Positions 60,326 to 64,000 of a DNA stretch of 64,000 bases are shown here, piece after piece. The DNA is from Elusimicrobium minutum Pei191 (GTDB taxonomy: Bacteria > Elusimicrobiota > Elusimicrobia > Elusimicrobiales > Elusimicrobiaceae), in contig NC_010644.1 in assembly GCF_000020145.1 (NCBI RefSeq), forward strand, positions 434,001-498,000, in the 5' to 3' direction. A model generated the notes under the pieces. That model was not told where the DNA came from and made no database searches. It saw nothing but the letters and a program-made list of their open reading frames with translations. The translations under genes were made by a program, and so were the position numbers. Every line of letters starts with the position of its first letter. Position 1 is the stretch's first letter.

Positions 60326-60922
60326 ATGTATATAAAGAATGTAATTTTTGTGATGTTAATACCAATATTTCTTTATGGGTGTACTTTATATCATAAAGAT
60401 GGAGAAAAAACAAGATACTATCATATAATAAGTATGCAACCAGTTTCTATGGATGGGGATAAAAAAATTTTTGATAAAGAAACAATCAAGTATCAAGGTT
60501 ATATAACTTTTAGCTTTATATCCCCATCTGCAGGATGTGTTTTGTGTGAATCAAATAATTTGCGAAATGCATTGTTTGACTACGCACAGGAAGGATTCGC
60601 GTTTAAAAAGTTTTATTTAGAAAAGCCTGAGCCTAAACTACCATGGTTTAAAGTGTATGAGGGTAAAAATAAAAGGGGTGTTAGCGGTTGGTATGTAGAA
60701 GGTATTTTATACCCAGGAGAGTGCGGGTATTGGGACATTTTTGAAAAAATACCATTAGATTTTGATGGTAAATACTATAGAATTATAAAATATGCAACAG
60801 GAAGAAAATATTTATTAGAAAGAATAGATGCTGTTCGGGAAGGGCGAGCTATTCCAGCAGAAAATAAAGATAAATTTGCGAAATCAGTTAAACTTTTAAA
60901 AGGTGAAAGTTTTGCAAAATAA
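60326..60922 (+). CDS. Lipoprotein, possible immunity protein for module 2
   Basis: This 198-aa protein has a signal and lipobox (VMLIPIFLYGC). The mature part has four more Cys (GCVLCESNN, GECGYW) and no known domain. A membrane-anchored immunity protein would fit a toxin acting in the periplasm or envelope, but this is positional inference. GAGAGGTG lies before the ATG. The coding region is AT-rich compared with the core genome. Confidence 0.55.
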   Translation: MYIKNVIFVMLIPIFLYGCTLYHKDGEKTRYYHIISMQPVSMDGDKKIFDKETIKYQGYITFSFISPSAGCVLCESNNLRNALFDYAQEGFAFKKFYLEKPEPKLPWFKVYEGKNKRGVSGWYVEGILYPGECGYWDIFEKIPLDFDGKYYRIIKYATGRKYLLERIDAVREGRAIPAENKDKFAKSVKLLKGESFAK

Positions 60923-60954
60923 AAAATACCGCCGTTGATAATTCAGCGGCGGTA

Positions 60955-61533
60955 TTGGGAAAAACGGGAGGAGCGTTATTTGTAGGAGGGGTAGGTGTAG
61001 TAAGCAGCGGATACGCTGCGCATGACGCTGCTGACGCGTTAGGCACGTGGGTAGGGAGTGAAAACTTAAGTACAGAGCAAAAGCTGGTATTGGGTTTAAG
61101 GATTGGTAATGGAGTATTGGGAGCTGTAACAGGGCCATTATCAGGAGTGAGCCTGCTTAGAACAGGAAATAGATTAATAAGCGCATCCTCATCTAATTTG
61201 AAAACTGGATACTTGGAATTTGATTCATATTCCGCTTTTAAAAGGGAGTTGGGGATAGCAGGAACAAATAGAGCATGGCATCACATAGTAGAGCAGACGC
61301 CTTCAAACAAACTGCTGTTTGGGGAAAGAGCATTACAAAATACAGATAATATAGTTCCCATAAATCATGGTGTTGGGAGCATACATCAAAAAATATCTTC
61401 CTATTATAGTTCAAAACAGGAATTTACAGGAAATAAAACTGTGCGACAATGGCTTAGTACTCAGAGCTATGAACAACAATATGATTTTGGGTTAAAAATA
61501 TTAGATAAATCAAACAAGGGGATGTTGCCATGA
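60955..61533 (+). CDS. Orphan toxin module 3 with HNH/EndoVII-like nuclease
   Basis: The open frame extends upstream to about 60907 (NTAVDNSAAVLGKTGGALFV) without an ATG, so the N-terminus is lost; TTG at 60955 is a nominal start. After the repeated pretoxin segment (61010-61167) comes a unique domain with RAWHHIVEQTPSN, NTDNIVPINHGVGSIHQKIS and SYYSSK. WHH followed by N...H is typical of HNH/endonuclease VII-fold toxin domains (WHH/AHH-type) that cleave DNA. It is followed with a 4-bp overlap by a DUF2019-like immunity gene. Presumably cytoplasmic target after delivery. Confidence 0.7.
   Translation: MGKTGGALFVGGVGVVSSGYAAHDAADALGTWVGSENLSTEQKLVLGLRIGNGVLGAVTGPLSGVSLLRTGNRLISASSSNLKTGYLEFDSYSAFKRELGIAGTNRAWHHIVEQTPSNKLLFGERALQNTDNIVPINHGVGSIHQKISSYYSSKQEFTGNKTVRQWLSTQSYEQQYDFGLKILDKSNKGMLP
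61010..61167 (+). repeat. Direct repeat copy 2, pretoxin segment
   Basis: This is the partner of the repeat at 58895-59052, offset by 2115 bp. Both copies lead into different C-terminal toxin sequences. Homologous recombination between them would swap or delete modules 1 and 2. Confidence 0.9.
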
Positions 61534-61874
61534 GAGAAAATGATATAGATAAAATATTAATAGATTTTAAACATGCCGCTATTGAAAACTGGACAGCGCA
61601 AAAAAATTGCGATTCCAAAAAAGCTAATAAATATGCGGATAAACTTATAAAAATTAAAGAGAAATTAAAGAAAATAGGGAAATTAATCGTTTTAAAGGAA
61701 TTGTTAGTAGAATCTTCTCCCATAGTACGTTCTTGGGCAGCAACATACTTATTGGCAGAAGATGAAAATCTTGCAATAAAAGCATTAGAAAAATTAATTG
61801 CAGAGCGGGGAGAAAAATCATTTGCGGCAGAGATGGTCCTAAATGAATGGCGTAATGGAAAACTCAATCCTTAA
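61530..61874 (+). CDS. DUF2019-like immunity protein
   Basis: This 114-aa helical protein (KHAAIENWTAQKNCDSKKAN, SPIVRSWAATYLLAEDENLA, ALEKLIAERGEKSFAAEMVL) matches the DUF2019 pattern, a HEAT-like family found beside polymorphic toxins. It overlaps module 3 by 4 bp (ATGA), as toxin-immunity pairs often do. It likely binds the nuclease domain. Confidence 0.7.
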   Translation: MRENDIDKILIDFKHAAIENWTAQKNCDSKKANKYADKLIKIKEKLKKIGKLIVLKELLVESSPIVRSWAATYLLAEDENLAIKALEKLIAERGEKSFAAEMVLNEWRNGKLNP

Positions 61875-61890
61875 ATATTAGTAGAAGATT

Positions 61891-62277
61891 ATGGAAAATA
61901 TTTTTGAATATTACAATGGAAGAGAAATATCTTATAAAAGGAAAGCATTTTATATTTCGCTAAATGTAAATTCTAAAAAAGAATTGCTAAAAGAATTTGC
62001 GGAAAAGTTGAAATTTCCTGATTATTTTGGATATAACTGGGATGCATTAGACGAATGTTTAAAGGATTTAGATTGGTTAAATGCAACGGATATAATCATA
62101 CATCATGAAAAGAATATAATCATAAATGAGATTGATTTTAAGATATATATAGAGATTTTAGCGGATGCGGTTTTATATTGGAACAATGACGGTGCATGTA
62201 CGTTGATTGTTGGATTCCCAATAGAATACAAAGAAAAAATAGAAAAATATTTGCATAAAGAACCCGGGAAAATATAG
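61891..62277 (+). CDS. Barstar-like immunity protein
   Basis: This 128-aa protein has KKELLKEFAEKLKFPDYFGY and NWDALDECLKDLDWL, the barstar core motif. Barstar blocks barnase-type ribonucleases by inserting an acidic helix. No barnase-like toxin gene is next to it; module 3 has its own immunity gene. It is therefore an orphan immunity gene, kept for protection or left from a lost toxin. It is AT-rich. Module 4 starts right at its stop. Confidence 0.85.
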   Translation: MENIFEYYNGREISYKRKAFYISLNVNSKKELLKEFAEKLKFPDYFGYNWDALDECLKDLDWLNATDIIIHHEKNIIINEIDFKIYIEILADAVLYWNNDGACTLIVGFPIEYKEKIEKYLHKEPGKI

Positions 62278-62362
62278 TGCGCAAGAAGTAGCGCAAGCAG
62301 AAGCCATAAGAGATAGTTATTATAAAACCTATGGTGTATCAGGCAAAGATTATAAAGCGGTT

Positions 62363-63322
62363 GTGTATGCCAAGTCAGAAGGAGAAACGTATATTATAAA
62401 AGATGCGGGCGGCAATGAGGTAGAAGTATACCGACAAGGCGGCTACATAAAAGAAGCAGGCATAGGCGGAACTAACCTGATAGGAGCGGATGGCAATATA
62501 ATAGACGGTAAAACCATGAAATCTGTTGGAGTAGAGGAAGGCTTTCATGGTTTGGGATTTAGTGACCCGTATGCGGGGCTCATGGGTGAATATGCGGCAG
62601 ACAGGAACGGATTATTTACAATATTTGGCAGTGGTTTTGGCAGCAGTGATATAAGTGCGAATGATTGGTTAAAGGGGGGAAGCAACAACTATAGTGATAA
62701 AAGCTTTATGGGAGGGTTGTATAGCGGGCCTTTGGGATATACTGGCGGTGCAGTAAGCAATGCAGATTATTTAGCAAATACAAACGGATTGTATACAACA
62801 TACGGGCCGCAGGATACAGAGAATTCTGCCATAGTATTAACTCCTGCGGGAATGCTGGGCACGGCAGTATTGATAGGGGGTATGCTATACTTTGCAAAGA
62901 AAGCGTCAGATGATTTGGCAAAAGGAATACAGCAATCATCTGGAAGCGGGTCAAAAAAGGGGGAGGGGAAACAGGAACAGAGTTCACCAGCAACCCCGCC
63001 GCCGCCTAAAATGCCGGAAGAGCCTAAAGGAGATAAGAAAGAAAAGAAACAAGGTGAAAGTTCTGAATATAAAGATAGTACAAATAAGGATTCTATAGAA
63101 AACAGATTAACTAACAGAACTCATAAAGAAATAAGTGATACCTTGCAAGAAAATGGATATGAGAAAAGTTTTTCAAAAGATGGAAAAGTGGAAATTTACA
63201 AAAAATCAGGAGAAAATATAAGTTATACATTTAGGAATTTTTCTACATCAGGCAACAAAGAGCCTACTTTAGAAGTTTTAAAGAATGGTAAAATTTTTAA
63301 AAAAATAAGGTTAATACAATGA
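62363..63322 (+). CDS. Orphan toxin module 4 (truncated N-terminus)
   Basis: The frame is open from inside the barstar gene (AQEVAQAEAIRDSYYKTYGV), but the first nominal start is GTG 62363, so this is a 5'-truncated piece of a larger protein. Glycine-rich segments (GGYIKEAGIGGTNLIGADG) lead to one hydrophobic helix (MLGTAVLIGGMLYF), a Pro/Lys linker (SSPATPPPPKMPEEPK) and a C-terminal domain of about 80 aa (HKEISDTLQENGYEK to NGKIFKKIRLIQ). The latter has no family I recognise, but position predicts a toxin. The next ORF overlaps by 4 bp. Confidence 0.6.
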   Translation: MYAKSEGETYIIKDAGGNEVEVYRQGGYIKEAGIGGTNLIGADGNIIDGKTMKSVGVEEGFHGLGFSDPYAGLMGEYAADRNGLFTIFGSGFGSSDISANDWLKGGSNNYSDKSFMGGLYSGPLGYTGGAVSNADYLANTNGLYTTYGPQDTENSAIVLTPAGMLGTAVLIGGMLYFAKKASDDLAKGIQQSSGSGSKKGEGKQEQSSPATPPPPKMPEEPKGDKKEKKQGESSEYKDSTNKDSIENRLTNRTHKEISDTLQENGYEKSFSKDGKVEIYKKSGENISYTFRNFSTSGNKEPTLEVLKNGKIFKKIRLIQ

Positions 63323-63879
63323 AAAATAAAATAGAAGATATATTCGAATGTAAAGAAGTTGACTATGGGGATTCTAAAGGTAAATGGATTGTTTTTAAAG
63401 AAGATTTCTTGCAAGCTAAGAAAGATTTTATAGTTTTCGTTTTATTTCAAAAACCTAAGATTTTTCAGAAAATACTTTTTTCTTTATGTAAAGATAAATC
63501 AATTAAATGGATTGAAAATTTTAATAAAAACTTAGCATTTTCAGAATCGCGCAAGTTGGAAATAAATAACGAAGCTGAATTTAGTAAATTTTACAATGAA
63601 TTTAGATTGAATTATTATGAATATAATTTATTTTATTCGGAGGATGAAGAATTATATATATTGATGGATGATGATGATAATTTTCATGTTTTGTGTCACA
63701 AGGACACACTAAGGAAAGTCTTTGATCTTGAATTCATATTTGCAAATGATGCTATGTTATATGAAACATTTAATACTTTTAAAGGATATCATCAAATAGT
63801 CTTAAATCTATATAGTAAATATTTCTTTAGCAAGAGGATAACAATAGATGATTTTAGAATAATAGATAAAAGAGAATAA
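63319..63879 (+). CDS. Putative immunity protein for module 4
   Basis: This 186-aa protein is acidic and Phe/Tyr/Asn-rich (FSKFYNEFRLNYYEYNLFYS, MDDDDNFHVL), very AT-rich, and overlaps module 4 by 4 bp. It has no recognised domain. Gene order and overlap support an immunity role. Confidence 0.6.
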   Translation: MKNKIEDIFECKEVDYGDSKGKWIVFKEDFLQAKKDFIVFVLFQKPKIFQKILFSLCKDKSIKWIENFNKNLAFSESRKLEINNEAEFSKFYNEFRLNYYEYNLFYSEDEELYILMDDDDNFHVLCHKDTLRKVFDLEFIFANDAMLYETFNTFKGYHQIVLNLYSKYFFSKRITIDDFRIIDKRE

Positions 63880-64000
63880 AGATATATCAACTATGTAATA
63901 AAAGCGAAAGGGAGGATATCTATTTCCTATATTAATTGTTGGTAAGTGAGGTTCAGCCTTAATGCCCGGTGCGGCAGTGGCGGTATGTGACAGTGTTAAA
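63880..64000. other. Window end, start of next module possible
   Basis: The last 121 bp hold a ribosome-site-like GGGAGG at about 63910 and a more GC-rich end (GCCCGGTGCGGCAGTGGCGG). No complete ORF is visible. The change in composition suggests another toxin or parent-gene fragment continues beyond the window. Confidence 0.3.

Noticed and set aside
1-64000. CRISPR array, insertion sequence or rRNA operon
   Set aside because: No regularly spaced short repeats, transposase motifs, terminal inverted repeats or rRNA-like sequence were seen in the window. The TTAGTG triplet at 58067-58116 is too short and few for a CRISPR.

Overview
The window looks like the chromosome of a Gram-negative, AT-rich, probably anaerobic bacterium, most likely a member of Elusimicrobiota close to Elusimicrobium minutum. 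This is inference. It rests on the LolA, TonB/ExbB/ExbD, OmpA and usher genes (outer membrane), on two type IV pilin-like genes with a near-identical N-terminus, on a giant 2-hydroxyacyl-CoA dehydratase activase-type Fe-S protein, and on overall gene style. No database search was possible.

Layout. 0.1-6.7 kb: a secreted Lys/Ala-repeat protein, a TPR protein, tRNA-Ala, a DMT transporter, then a tight run of ispH fused to a UbiA-like membrane domain, phosphofructokinase and rlmB. 6.8-17.3 kb: smc, a phosphoesterase, an MFS exporter, accB, pyrE, a small lipoprotein, nadA-nadC and an aminotransferase. 17.3-24 kb, mostly minus strand: a pilin, tRNA-Thr, an atypical initiator tRNA, an unassigned ncRNA, glycerate kinase, a predicted outer-membrane protein, recN and nadK. 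24-27.9 kb: a structured intergenic element, three tandem secreted ChaN/TIKI-like paralogues and a second unassigned ncRNA of about 360 nt. 27.9-32.1 kb: a HAD phosphatase, two EamA transporters and a Sel1 lipoprotein. 32.2-39.5 kb: the 1406-aa activase, then nifU-nifS-cysE behind a promoter with a palindrome. 39.6-48.7 kb: ftsK, a LolA-like protein, pgsA-pgpA, exbB-exbD-tonB, an epimerase, a ZIP transporter, a pilin and tRNA-Ser.

49.5-54.9 kb holds a compact four-gene surface-fibre locus: a one-domain DUF4402-like subunit, a two-domain DUF4402-like protein, a PapD-like chaperone and an usher-like outer-membrane protein fused to a C-terminal OmpA domain. The four genes run in one direction from a recognisable promoter and look like a self-contained chaperone-usher variant.

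57.4-64 kb is accessory DNA. An S24-type repressor faces a consensus promoter overlaid by three TTAGTG sites exactly 22 bp apart, followed by an attenuator-like leader. Beyond it lies a train of displaced contact-dependent-inhibition style modules: truncated hemagglutinin/pretoxin C-termini, each followed by small AT-rich immunity-like genes including DUF2019-like and barstar-like proteins. A directly repeated 158-bp pretoxin segment links two modules and marks the likely recombination point. The intact parent toxin gene is not in the window. The fibre locus, this module array and the unassigned RNAs are the best candidates for undescribed biology.
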